Shown here: piece after piece, positions 51,926 to 60,217 of the stretch
Layout of the letters: the number at the start of each line of letters is the position of its first letter
Position numbering within the stretch: position 1 is the stretch's first letter
From: Bradyrhizobium erythrophlei
Lineage (GTDB): Bacteria; Pseudomonadota; Alphaproteobacteria; Rhizobiales; Xanthobacteraceae
Length of the DNA stretch: 64,000 nt
Direction: 5' to 3'
Assembly: GCA_900129675.1 (NCBI GenBank)
Contig: FSRD01000001.1
Location: forward strand, 981,501 to 1,045,500
The notes under the pieces: generated by a model
What the model was told of the DNA's origin: nothing
The model's database searches: none
The model's input: the letters and a program-made list of their open reading frames with translations, nothing else
Made by a program: the position numbers and the translations under genes

Positions 51926-53332
51926 ATGAAACTGCGAGAATTCCTGATCTACGGCTTCTGTCTCGCTGCGGGGGCGTTGTTCGCCACCGCAGCCGCAGCA
52001 GAGCGGCGCGTCGCGCTGGTGATCGGGAATTCCGTCTACAAGAACGCATCGTCGCTGCCCAATACGATCAACGACGCGACCGCGATCGCGGCGCTGTTCA
52101 AATCGGTGGGCTTCGAAGTCGTCATCTCACGCAACGATCTCGGCGTCGTCGACTTCAAGCGCAGCGTGCGTGAATTCCTGATCACGGCAGAGAACGCCGA
52201 GATGGCAGTGGTCTATTATTCCGGCCACGGCATCGAGATCGGCGGCACCAACTATCTGGTCCCGGTGGATGCGAAACTCAGTCGCGACTACGACGTCGAT
52301 GACGAAGCGGTGTCGCTCGACCGCATCATCTGGGCACTGCAGACGGTGCGCCGCCTGCGGCTGATCCTGCTCGACGCCTGCCGCGACAACCCGTTCGCCG
52401 CAAAACTGCGTTCCGCCGGCGCCCGCGCCACCGCCAGAGGCGGCCTTGCCAAGATCGAGGAAGTCAGCGCCGACACGCTGGTGGCCTATGCCGCCAAGGC
52501 CGGCTCGATTTCCTATGACGGCGACGGCATCAACAGCCCCTACGCCACTGCGCTGATCAAGCATCTCGCCGAGCCCGGCCTCGATATCCGCATCGCGCTC
52601 GGCCGCGTCCGCGATGATGTGGTCGCCATGACCGGTGGACGGCAGGAACCGTTCATCTACGGCTCGCTCGGCGGTGCCACCATCCCGCTGGTGCCGTTGC
52701 CGGCCAAGAAGGTCGAACCGCCGCCTGCGCCCGCGGCGGTCGCCAAGCGCGAGCCGCCGGCGGCGGTCGTACCTGCGCCGAGCCCGCCGTCATCCGCGCC
52801 GCCGAAACCCGCGGTGGCCGTCGCTCCCGCGCCCGCCAGCGTGCCACCGGCGCCGCCAAAGCCGGTGGTGGTCGTCAACCCCGCGCCTCCCAACGTCCCG
52901 CCGGCGATCAAGGTCGAACCGCCCAAGCCGGCGCTGCCGGCGCAAGCCGCACTGGAGACCGCCGATCCCTGCGTCCGCGACGAACAGCGCCTGGCACACC
53001 TGCGCGCCAACCCGACGCCCGATGAAATCGCCAGCTTCCAGCGCGACCTCGGCTGCATCCGGCTGCGCCCCCAGGTGCAGCGCCTGTTCGAGAGCTACGT
53101 GACCGAACCGCGGCCTGCGGCCCCAGCCGCCGCTGCGCCCCCGCCGGCGCCGAAGCTGCAAGCCGAGACCCAACCGGTTCCCGCCGAGGATGTCTGTGCG
53201 CGCGACACCGCTCGCCTGGCGCGCCTGCGCGCCGAGCCCAGCATCAACGCTGTTGCAACATTCGAGCGGGAACTCGGCTGCGAGCAAATCCGGCCGCAGT
53301 TGCGGCGGCTGCACGAGAGCCTGGGCGGCTGA
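51926..53332 (+). CDS. Exported caspase-family protein (peptidase C14) with duplicated tail module
   Basis: A 468-residue protein. Signal peptide residues 1-24, then a caspase p20-type domain (about 25-250) beginning 'RRVALVIGNSVYKNASSLPNTINDATAIAALFKSVGFEV', with catalytic His101 in 'YYSGHGIEIGG' and Cys152 in 'LLDACRDNPF'. A 100-residue Pro/Ala linker follows. The tail holds two copies of a 45-residue module: 'DPCVRDEQRLAHLRANPTPDEIASFQRDLGC' and 'DVCARDTARLARLRAEPSINAVATFERELGC', each with two cysteines. Starts 10 bases after the DUF4399 gene, so probably cotranscribed. Confidence 0.9.
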   Translation: MKLREFLIYGFCLAAGALFATAAAAERRVALVIGNSVYKNASSLPNTINDATAIAALFKSVGFEVVISRNDLGVVDFKRSVREFLITAENAEMAVVYYSGHGIEIGGTNYLVPVDAKLSRDYDVDDEAVSLDRIIWALQTVRRLRLILLDACRDNPFAAKLRSAGARATARGGLAKIEEVSADTLVAYAAKAGSISYDGDGINSPYATALIKHLAEPGLDIRIALGRVRDDVVAMTGGRQEPFIYGSLGGATIPLVPLPAKKVEPPPAPAAVAKREPPAAVVPAPSPPSSAPPKPAVAVAPAPASVPPAPPKPVVVVNPAPPNVPPAIKVEPPKPALPAQAALETADPCVRDEQRLAHLRANPTPDEIASFQRDLGCIRLRPQVQRLFESYVTEPRPAAPAAAAPPPAPKLQAETQPVPAEDVCARDTARLARLRAEPSINAVATFERELGCEQIRPQLRRLHESLGG

Positions 53333-53459
53333 CACGGCCCCGCGCACTCTCACAACAGACAGCGCGGCTCCGGATCGATGCACTTGCCCGACTCCAGGTT
53401 TTGCCGACGTTCAGCAAGATCATTTTTTTCAAGTCGACAACAACCGGCATTGCCGCGTC

Positions 53460-53495
53460 ATTTGTAATGCCAAGTGGATTTGTAATTCCAAGTGG
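53460..53495 (+). repeat. 18-base tandem repeat
   Basis: Two near-identical 18-base units, ATTTGTAATGCCAAGTGG and ATTTGTAATTCCAAGTGG, differing by one base, in AT-rich intergenic DNA just after the caspase gene. Confidence 0.8.
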
Positions 53496-53566
53496 ATTTT
53501 TTTGGGGGGCACATCATGAAACAGGTACTGGGCGGCAGGGCCGGAATATCGGTCCGCGCCTGAGAC

Positions 53567-53606
53567 AAACGCCGCGCGGCCTCCGCAAAGAGGCGGCGCG
53601 GCGTTT
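53567..53606. terminator. Bidirectional hairpin between convergent genes
   Basis: AAACGCCGCGC and GCGCGGCGTTT form an 11-bp perfect outer stem enclosing a second stem (GCCTC/GAGGC). It ends with TTT on the plus strand and also TTT on the minus strand, and lies between the caspase gene (+) and the binding-protein gene (-). Confidence 0.75.
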
Positions 53607-53645
53607 AACGTCAAGAACCGGCCGCGACCGAACGATCGCCTGCGA

Positions 53646-54839
53646 TCACTTCACCAGCGGGCAGCCGGAGTCCTTCGCGGTCGGGAACGCCTTGTCGCCC
53701 GGGACCACCGCGAGTTGCTTATAGTAATCCCAGGGCTTCTTCGACTCCGACGGCTTCTTGACCTCGAACAGATAGAGGTCGTGCACCATGCGGCCGTTTT
53801 CCAGCACCTTGCCGCCTTGCGCAAAGAGATCGTCGACCGGAAGCTCCTTCAGCTTCCTGGCGACCGCCTCGGTGTCCTTGGTGCCGGCGGCCTTGACCGC
53901 CTTGAGATATTGCAGCGTCGCCGAATAGGTGCCGGCCTGGATCATGTTCGGCATCCGCCCGGTGCGCTTGAAGAAGCGATTGGCGAGCTCGCGGCTCTTG
54001 TCGTCGCGATCCCAGTAATAGCCTTCGGTCAGCACCAGGCCCTGGGCGGCCTCAAGCCCGAGACCGTGGACTTCGGCCAAGGTCAGCAGCAGGCCGGCGA
54101 GCTTCTGGCCGCCTTTGACGATGCCGAATTCGGCCGCCTGCTTGATCGAGTTGGTGGTGTCGAGACCGGCATTGGCTAGTCCGATGATCTTGGCCTTCGA
54201 GCTCTGCGCCTGCAGCAAGAACGACGAGAAATCCGACGAGTTGAGGGGAATGCGGACCGAGCCCAGCACCTTGCCGCCTTTCTCCCTGACGACATCGCCG
54301 GTGTCTTTTTCGAGCGCATAACCGAAGGCATAGTCCGCGGTCATGAAGAACCAGGTATCGCCGCCGGCCTCGACCAGCGCGCCGCCGGTGCCGATCGCCA
54401 ACGCGTGGGTATCGTAGGCCCAGTGGAAGCCGTAGGGCTGGCAGGCATCGCCCGTCAGGCGCGAGGTGGCCGCGCCGACCACGATGTCGATCTTCTTCAT
54501 CTGCTTCGACAAATCGTGAATCGCGAGCGCCACCGAAGACGTCGTCAATTCAGTGATCATGTCGACGCCTTCGACCTCATACCAACGCCGCGCGATCGCG
54601 GTTGCGAGATCCGGCTTGTTCTGATGGTCGGCGGTGACGACCTCGATCTTCTGGCCGAGCACTTCGCCGCCGAAATCCTCCACCGCCATCTTGGCCGCTT
54701 CGACCGACCACTTGCCGCCGTAGTCGGCGTAGACACCGGACTGATCGTTCAGAATGCCGATCTTGACGCCCTGTGCCGACGCCGGCCCGGCGAGGAAAAG
54801 ACCGCACACCGCAACGGCCGCCAACAATCCCGATTTCAT
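53646..54839 (-). CDS. Branched-chain amino-acid-type ABC transporter binding protein (LivK-like)
   Basis: A 397-residue periplasmic binding protein; the start at 54839 has GGGAG 7 bases upstream, while the longer frame adds 23 unsupported residues. Signal peptide 1-22, then 'VKIGILNDQSGVYADYGGKWSVEAAKMAVEDFGGEVLGQKIEVVTADHQNKPDLA', the type I binding-protein opening, and 'YAFGYALEKDTGDVVREKGGKVLGSVRIPLNSSDFSSFLLQAQSSKAKIIGLANAG'. The permease and ATPases are not adjacent. Ligand unknown. Confidence 0.92.
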   Translation of the reverse strand: MKSGLLAAVAVCGLFLAGPASAQGVKIGILNDQSGVYADYGGKWSVEAAKMAVEDFGGEVLGQKIEVVTADHQNKPDLATAIARRWYEVEGVDMITELTTSSVALAIHDLSKQMKKIDIVVGAATSRLTGDACQPYGFHWAYDTHALAIGTGGALVEAGGDTWFFMTADYAFGYALEKDTGDVVREKGGKVLGSVRIPLNSSDFSSFLLQAQSSKAKIIGLANAGLDTTNSIKQAAEFGIVKGGQKLAGLLLTLAEVHGLGLEAAQGLVLTEGYYWDRDDKSRELANRFFKRTGRMPNMIQAGTYSATLQYLKAVKAAGTKDTEAVARKLKELPVDDLFAQGGKVLENGRMVHDLYLFEVKKPSESKKPWDYYKQLAVVPGDKAFPTAKDSGCPLVK

Positions 54840-54963
54840 TTGAATCTCCCAGTAGCTTCTGTTCGGAAATTTCGCGCAACAATATTTCATAACCCTGCGA
54901 CTGCCCATCTATTTCGGATCAGCCAATAGTATTGGACGGCTTCGTCAGTACGCGATCACCGAA

Positions 54964-55098
54964 CGTCACCCTGAGGTGCGAGCCAACGGGTCGCGCGAAT
55001 GCGCGCCCGATGCCAGGCTCCGCGAGCCTCGAAGGGTGCGCGGCCCGGCTGGTGGCCGTCGCCCTTCGAGACGCGCTTCACGCTCGTCAGGGTGACGG
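54964..55098. repeat. Intergenic palindromic repeat, 'cgtcaccctgagg' family
   Basis: CGTCACCCTGAGGTGCGAGC pairs with 'cgcttcacgctcgtcagggtgacg', with inner 'tcgaagggtgcg' and 'cgcccttcgag'. It lies between the binding-protein promoter and the end of the efflux gene. Confidence 0.8.
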
Positions 55099-55149
55099 GA
55101 TCGTCGTGTGTGCTGCGTTGCACGACGGATGGTTACCGATCGCCACGCA

Positions 55150-58100
55150 TCAGGCCGCGACCGGTTTCGGCTCTTTCCGATCGGCCAGCCCCCGGACCAC
55201 CATGTAGAAGATCGGCGTGAAGATCAGGCCGAACAGCGTGACGCCAAGCATGCCGAAGAACACGGCGACGCCGACCGCCTGACGCATCTCCGAGCCCGAG
55301 CCGGTCGAGATCACCAGCGGCAGCACGCCGAGAATGAACGCGAACGACGTCATCAGGATCGGCCGCAGCCGCAAGCGGCAGGCTTCGATGACCGCGTCGA
55401 GCCGCTCGCGCCCTTCGAGCTCGATGTCGCGGGCAAACTCGACGATCAGGATCGCATTCTTCGCGGCAAGGCCCACCAGCACCACGAAACCGATTTGCGT
55501 CAGGATATTGACGTCCTGCCCCATGATGCGCACGCCGATGGTCGCAGCGAGCAGGCACATCGGCACGATCAGCAGAACGGCGAACGGCAGGCTCCAGCTG
55601 CCATATTGCGCCGCCAGCACCAGAAACACGAACAGCACGCAGATCGGGAACACGAAGAGACCCTGATTGCCGCCGGTGACCTGCTGGTACGACAGGTCGG
55701 TCCATTCGAACGTGAAACCGCTCGGCAGCGTTTGATCGGCGAGTTGCTTGATCGTGTTGAGGGCGGTCCCCGAACTCGTCCCGGGCGTCGGCTCGCCTTG
55801 CAGTTCGGATGCCGCGTAGAGATTGTAGCGCGCGACGCGGTCGGGTCCGGAGATGTCGCGGAAATCGACCACGCTGCCGAGCATGACCATGTCGCCCGCC
55901 GCATTCCGCGTGCGCAGCCGCGCGAGGTCGGAGGTCTCTTTCCTGAACGGCAGATCGGCTTGCGCGGTGACGTGATAGGTACGACCGAACAGGTTGAAGT
56001 CGTTGACGTAAGTCGAACCGAAATAGGTCTGAATCGTATCGTTGATGCTGGCGATGGGAACGCCGAGCTTCTGTGCCTTGACCCGATCGATGTCGACGAA
56101 CAGTTGCGGCGTATTCGCGGTGAAGGGCGAGAACACCGAGGTGAGGTTCGGCGACTTGCGCGCGGCGGCGACCAGTTCGTCGGTTGCGGCCGCCAACAAC
56201 TCGGGACCGCGCCCCTGACGGTCCTGGATGCGGATGGTGAAGCCGCCACCGGTGCCGATGCCGGGCACCGCAGGCGGCGGAATCACGATGATGAAGGCAC
56301 CCTGGATGCTCAGCAGCCGCTGGCGAAGATTGTTGGTGATGACAGTCGCGGTCAGCCCCTTCTTGAGGCGCACTTCCGGCTCCTCGAACACCGGGAACAG
56401 CGCCGCGGCGTTGCCGGCCTGCGTGCGCGTCGCGCCCGAGAAGCCGGCAAAGACCGCGACGCGAACGATACCCGGCGTATCCAGCGCAATCCGCTCGATC
56501 TCGCGTACCACTTCGGTGGTGCGCGCCAGCGACGCCGCGCCCGGCAATTGCGCCGAGATAATGACGTAGCCGCGATCCTGCGCCGGAATGAAGCCCTGCG
56601 ACGTTGTCGCGAGCAGCCAGCCGGCGCTTCCGATCAGTGCGACATAGATCACGAGCATCACAGCCTTATGCCGGATCACGAAGCCGGCCACGCCCGCATA
56701 GCCGTGCGACAGGCGGTCGAAGAGGCGGTTGAAGAGGCCGGTGAAACTTTCCCAGCCGCGGGCGATGATGTTCCAGCGTGCCGGCGGCCGCTTGTTCTCG
56801 TGTGGAACCAGGATCTGCGAGGCCAGCGCCGGCGACAGCGTCAGCGAGCAGAAGCAGGAGATCGCGGTTGCGACCGCGATAGTGACGGCGAATTGCTGGA
56901 AGAATTGCCCGGAGATGCCGCCAAGGAACGCGGTCGGCACGAACACCGCGCACAGCACCAGCGCGATCGAGACCAGCGCCCCGCCGACCTCCTCCATGGT
57001 CTTGAGCGCGGCATCGCGCCGGCTCATGCCATGCTCGAGATGCCGCTCGACGTTTTCCACCACCACGATGGCGTCGTCGACCACGATGCCGACTGCCAGC
57101 ACCAGGCCGAACAAAGTGAGGTTGTTGATCGAGAAGCCGAGCGCCGCCATCACCGCAAAGGTGCCGACCAGCGACACCGGGATCGCGACGATCGGGATGA
57201 TCGCGGGCCGCCAGCCCTGCAGGAACACCAGCACCACGATGACGACGAGCGCCATGGCTTCGTAGATGGTCTTGATCAGCTCATGGACGGATTGCGCGAT
57301 GAACTCGGTCGGGTTGTAGCCGATATTGTAGTCGAGCCCTTTGGGGAAGCTCGCCTTGAGCGTGGTCATCGTGTCGGAGATGTTCTTGGCGGTGGCCAGC
57401 GCGTTCGATCCGGGCCGCTGTGTCACCAACATCCCGACCGCCGACTTCCGCAGCAGAAAGCTGTTGGTCGAGTAGGACAGCGCGCCGAGTTCGACGCGGG
57501 CGACGTCGCGCAGCCGCACCGTGCGGCCGTCGGAGCCGGCCTTCACCACGATGTCCTCGAATTGCTTTGGATCCTTCAGGCGGCCGGTAAAGACCAGATT
57601 GGGCTGGAAGGCGCGGTCTGCGATCGGCGGCTCCGCGATCTGCCCGCCGGTGATCTGCAGGTTCTGCGAGCGGATCGCGGCCATCACCTCGGCCGAGGTC
57701 AGGCCGAGATTGGCTATGAGGTCGGGATCGAGCCACAGCCTCATCGAATAGTCGCGGGCACCGAAGATCTGGATATCACCGACGCCGTCGAGCCGCAGTA
57801 ACTGGTCACGGACCTGCAGCAGCGCGTAGTTCGAGATATAGAGTTGGTCGAAGCTGTCGTCGGGCGACAGCATGAACACGACCATTAGAATGTCGGGGCT
57901 GTTCTTGCGCGTGACGACGCCGTTGCGCTGCACCTCGTCCGGCAGTTGCGGCTGCGCGATGGCGACGCGATTCTGCACTAGCACCTGGGCCTTGTCGAGA
58001 TCGGTGCCGAGCTTGAAGGTGACGGTGATCGTCAATTGCCCGTTCGAGGTCGCCTGGCTGTAGAGATACAGCATGTCCTCGACGCCGTTGATCTGTTGCT

Positions 58101-58302
58101 CGATCGGAGCGGCGACGGTGTCGGAAACGGTTTGCGCCGACGCGCCCGGATATTGCGTGGTGATGACGACGGTCGGCGGCACCACTTGCGGATATTCGGA
58201 GACCGGCAGCGTGGTGTAGGCGAGCGCGCCGACGATCAGCAGCACGATCGACAGCACCATCGCGAGGATGGGCTGGTTGATGGAGAGCCTGCCGAGATTC
58301 AT
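55150..58302 (-). CDS. RND multidrug efflux permease (HAE1 family)
   Basis: A 1050-residue AcrB/MexB-type inner-membrane pump: N-terminal membrane segment ('PILAMVLSIVLLIVGALAYTTLPVSEYPQVVPPTVVITTQYPGASAQTV'), porter domains, and the proton-relay segment 'AVGIVVDDAIVVVENVERHLEHGMSRRDAA' with the paired Asp residues. The second half repeats the arrangement and ends 'GVTLFGLIFTPIFYMVVRGLADRK'. It pumps hydrophobic drugs or other compounds out of the periplasm using proton motive force. It overlaps its adaptor gene by 4 bases. Confidence 0.96.
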   Translation of the reverse strand: MNLGRLSINQPILAMVLSIVLLIVGALAYTTLPVSEYPQVVPPTVVITTQYPGASAQTVSDTVAAPIEQQINGVEDMLYLYSQATSNGQLTITVTFKLGTDLDKAQVLVQNRVAIAQPQLPDEVQRNGVVTRKNSPDILMVVFMLSPDDSFDQLYISNYALLQVRDQLLRLDGVGDIQIFGARDYSMRLWLDPDLIANLGLTSAEVMAAIRSQNLQITGGQIAEPPIADRAFQPNLVFTGRLKDPKQFEDIVVKAGSDGRTVRLRDVARVELGALSYSTNSFLLRKSAVGMLVTQRPGSNALATAKNISDTMTTLKASFPKGLDYNIGYNPTEFIAQSVHELIKTIYEAMALVVIVVLVFLQGWRPAIIPIVAIPVSLVGTFAVMAALGFSINNLTLFGLVLAVGIVVDDAIVVVENVERHLEHGMSRRDAALKTMEEVGGALVSIALVLCAVFVPTAFLGGISGQFFQQFAVTIAVATAISCFCSLTLSPALASQILVPHENKRPPARWNIIARGWESFTGLFNRLFDRLSHGYAGVAGFVIRHKAVMLVIYVALIGSAGWLLATTSQGFIPAQDRGYVIISAQLPGAASLARTTEVVREIERIALDTPGIVRVAVFAGFSGATRTQAGNAAALFPVFEEPEVRLKKGLTATVITNNLRQRLLSIQGAFIIVIPPPAVPGIGTGGGFTIRIQDRQGRGPELLAAATDELVAAARKSPNLTSVFSPFTANTPQLFVDIDRVKAQKLGVPIASINDTIQTYFGSTYVNDFNLFGRTYHVTAQADLPFRKETSDLARLRTRNAAGDMVMLGSVVDFRDISGPDRVARYNLYAASELQGEPTPGTSSGTALNTIKQLADQTLPSGFTFEWTDLSYQQVTGGNQGLFVFPICVLFVFLVLAAQYGSWSLPFAVLLIVPMCLLAATIGVRIMGQDVNILTQIGFVVLVGLAAKNAILIVEFARDIELEGRERLDAVIEACRLRLRPILMTSFAFILGVLPLVISTGSGSEMRQAVGVAVFFGMLGVTLFGLIFTPIFYMVVRGLADRKEPKPVAA

Positions 58303-59507
58303 GGCTTGGCACCGGCCGGGGCTGACGCGGGATGCGGGCTCACCTTGGCGCCGACGCGGGCGCGCTGCAGGCCGTCGACAATCACCTTATCGTCCGCCTT
58401 CAGGCCATCGCGGATCACGCGCAGGCCTTCATCGAGCGGCCCCAGCACCACAGGCTTCGCTTCGACCGTGTTATCGGCCTTGACCACGAACACGATCTTG
58501 CGCGACTGATCGGTGGCAATCGCCGTATCCGGCAACAACAGGGCCTCATAGGGCGCGCTGCCGATCAGCCGCACGCGTCCGAACTGCCCCGGCAGGATCG
58601 AGAGATCCTTGTTCGGGATGACGGCGCGGCTGCGCAACGTCCCGGTCGAGACGTCCAGCCGGTTATCGATGAAATCCATCTTGCCGTCGTGCGACGGTTT
58701 GGTCTCGCCCGTCAGCGTGACCTGGACCGGGTTCGGGGTGTCGCGCGAGCTCGGTCGCTTGCCCTCGAACCAGAGCCGGTTGTTTTTCAGGTAGGTCGCC
58801 TCGTCGACGTCGAAGTAGACGTAGATCGGATCGAGCGAGACGATCGAGGTGAGCAGCGTCGCGCCGCCCTCGCTGCCCTGCACCAGATTGCCGATGCTGA
58901 CGAGGTGGCGACTGGCGCGGCCGGCGATCGGCGCCAGCACATGGGTGAACTCGATGTTGAGCTGCGCCGCCTTCAGCGCGCCTTCGGCTACGGTCTCGGC
59001 GGCGTGCGCCGCCTGCAAGGCCTGGCGGCGCTGGTCGACGACCTGTTCGGAGACAGCGCTGGTCTGGACCAGGTTCAGGCCGCGGTCGAGGTCGCGCTTG
59101 GCAAGCTCAGCCTTGGCGCGCGCATCCGCAAGCTGGCCGTCGGCTTGCTTGGCGACGGCTTCGAACGGCCGCGGATCGATGATGTAGAGCAGGTCGCCGG
59201 TATGCACCATGTCGCCGTCCTTGAACTCGACATTGGTAACGAAGCCGCCGACGCGGGCGCGAACCTGAACTTCTTCGACCGCCTCGAACCGCCCGGTGAA
59301 TTCATCCCAATCCGTGACGGTGCGTTTCACCGGTTGCGCGACGGTGACCGGCGGTGGCGGCGGCGCGGCCGCTTGTTGCGCCGGCTTGTCGCCGCAGCCG
59401 GACAGCGCAACGGCGATCAGGATGCCGAGCGGCCAGAGCCGGCCGAGTGGATGACTATTGCGGCCCTTGGCGGGGCGCCACGATCTCGCAGTCGCACTCA
59501 ATGCCAT
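58299..59507 (-). CDS. RND efflux periplasmic adaptor (membrane-fusion protein)
   Basis: A 402-residue AcrA/MexA-type adaptor. It has a hydrophobic segment with lipobox-like 'VALSGCGDKPAQQ' (Cys near 38, so probably a lipoprotein), then 'GRFEAVEEVQVRARVGGFVTNVEFKDGDMVHTGDLLYIIDPRPFEA' (lipoyl-like domain), a coiled-coil hairpin (about 115-185) and 'THVLAPIAGRASRHLVSIGNLVQ'. No outer-membrane channel gene follows in the window; the pump probably uses a shared TolC-like protein. Confidence 0.95.
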   Translation of the reverse strand: MALSATARSWRPAKGRNSHPLGRLWPLGILIAVALSGCGDKPAQQAAAPPPPPVTVAQPVKRTVTDWDEFTGRFEAVEEVQVRARVGGFVTNVEFKDGDMVHTGDLLYIIDPRPFEAVAKQADGQLADARAKAELAKRDLDRGLNLVQTSAVSEQVVDQRRQALQAAHAAETVAEGALKAAQLNIEFTHVLAPIAGRASRHLVSIGNLVQGSEGGATLLTSIVSLDPIYVYFDVDEATYLKNNRLWFEGKRPSSRDTPNPVQVTLTGETKPSHDGKMDFIDNRLDVSTGTLRSRAVIPNKDLSILPGQFGRVRLIGSAPYEALLLPDTAIATDQSRKIVFVVKADNTVEAKPVVLGPLDEGLRVIRDGLKADDKVIVDGLQRARVGAKVSPHPASAPAGAKP

Positions 59508-60217
59508 CTCCCCTGCCTCTTCGCGGCGCCATGATCGATCGGCGGTTGCCGATCCTTCGCGGCGGAGGCGACAGATGTGATCGGGTCACAGTCTGTTCAA
59601 GAACTCACCGGGATCAAGCAAAATAGTTACGCGTTCTGAGGGCTTTGCATCTTGCCCCCCTTGCGTCGCAGGCGCAGCGGACCAACAAGGCCGGAGCTGA
59701 TATCGCCGATCACGCGATCGTGAGATCGTTGTCGTCGCTGGTCTGCGCGTGACGGAAGCGTGACGTCACACTCCCGTCGTCGGCCGCCCGCCCTCAAGCA
59801 AAATTCCTCGTCGCACGCGATCCAAAAATCCCTTCACGCACGGCCGGCAGGCAGCAACCTCGGCGTGTCAAGGTTACCAGCATCTCAAAAAGGGTTAACA
59901 CGCTGGAATATTGACTCCCGGTTGCAGCGCCAATACGCTCATGGTTGCTGAAGCGTAAATTTTTTAGTGGCCGCTTTTCTTGAACATTCATTGATTTCGG
60001 CGGCGTGCGTGGGGCTTTTGGGGAATGACGGGCGAAATTTCAGTCGCTGGTAGTTTGCCTTGCAGAGTGACCCTTGCCATCGGCCGTTCCTTCAGCGGAA
60101 CGGGACGGCTCCCACGCCATGCACGATTTCAACCAAAAGATGTGAACGAGTTCACAGCTCGCTTCCTCAGGCGATCGTAAAGAGTAAACCGGCCCAACGC
60201 CGGTTACGGGGGTAACC
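59508..60217. other. Long intergenic region with regulatory signals
   Basis: About 700 bases without a supported gene. It contains a short inverted repeat (CCGTTCC...GGAACGG, 60084-60103), a CRP-type palindrome (60141-60156), and a 6-bp hairpin ACCGGC/GCCGGT (60188-60204) just before the ribosome binding site of the giant gene. The AT content is higher than in the flanking coding DNA. Confidence 0.6.
60141..60156. promoter_or_regulatory. CRP-type operator TGTGA-N6-TCACA
   Basis: TGTGAACGAGTTCACA is a perfect match to the half-sites of the CRP consensus (TGTGA, six bases, TCACA) with a further base of symmetry on each side. It lies 62 bases before the giant adhesin's start codon. Rhizobiales encode several CRP-family regulators; which one binds cannot be told. 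Confidence 0.6.

Noticed and set aside
55108..57801. An 897-residue plus-strand frame across the RND pump gene
   Set aside because: Composition is His/Asp/Arg/Gln-rich with no domains; the minus strand encodes a full-length RND permease.
60097..60120. Possible EcfG-type promoter (GGAAC-N16-GTT) before the giant gene
   Set aside because: GGAAC is present, but no GTT lies at the required distance.
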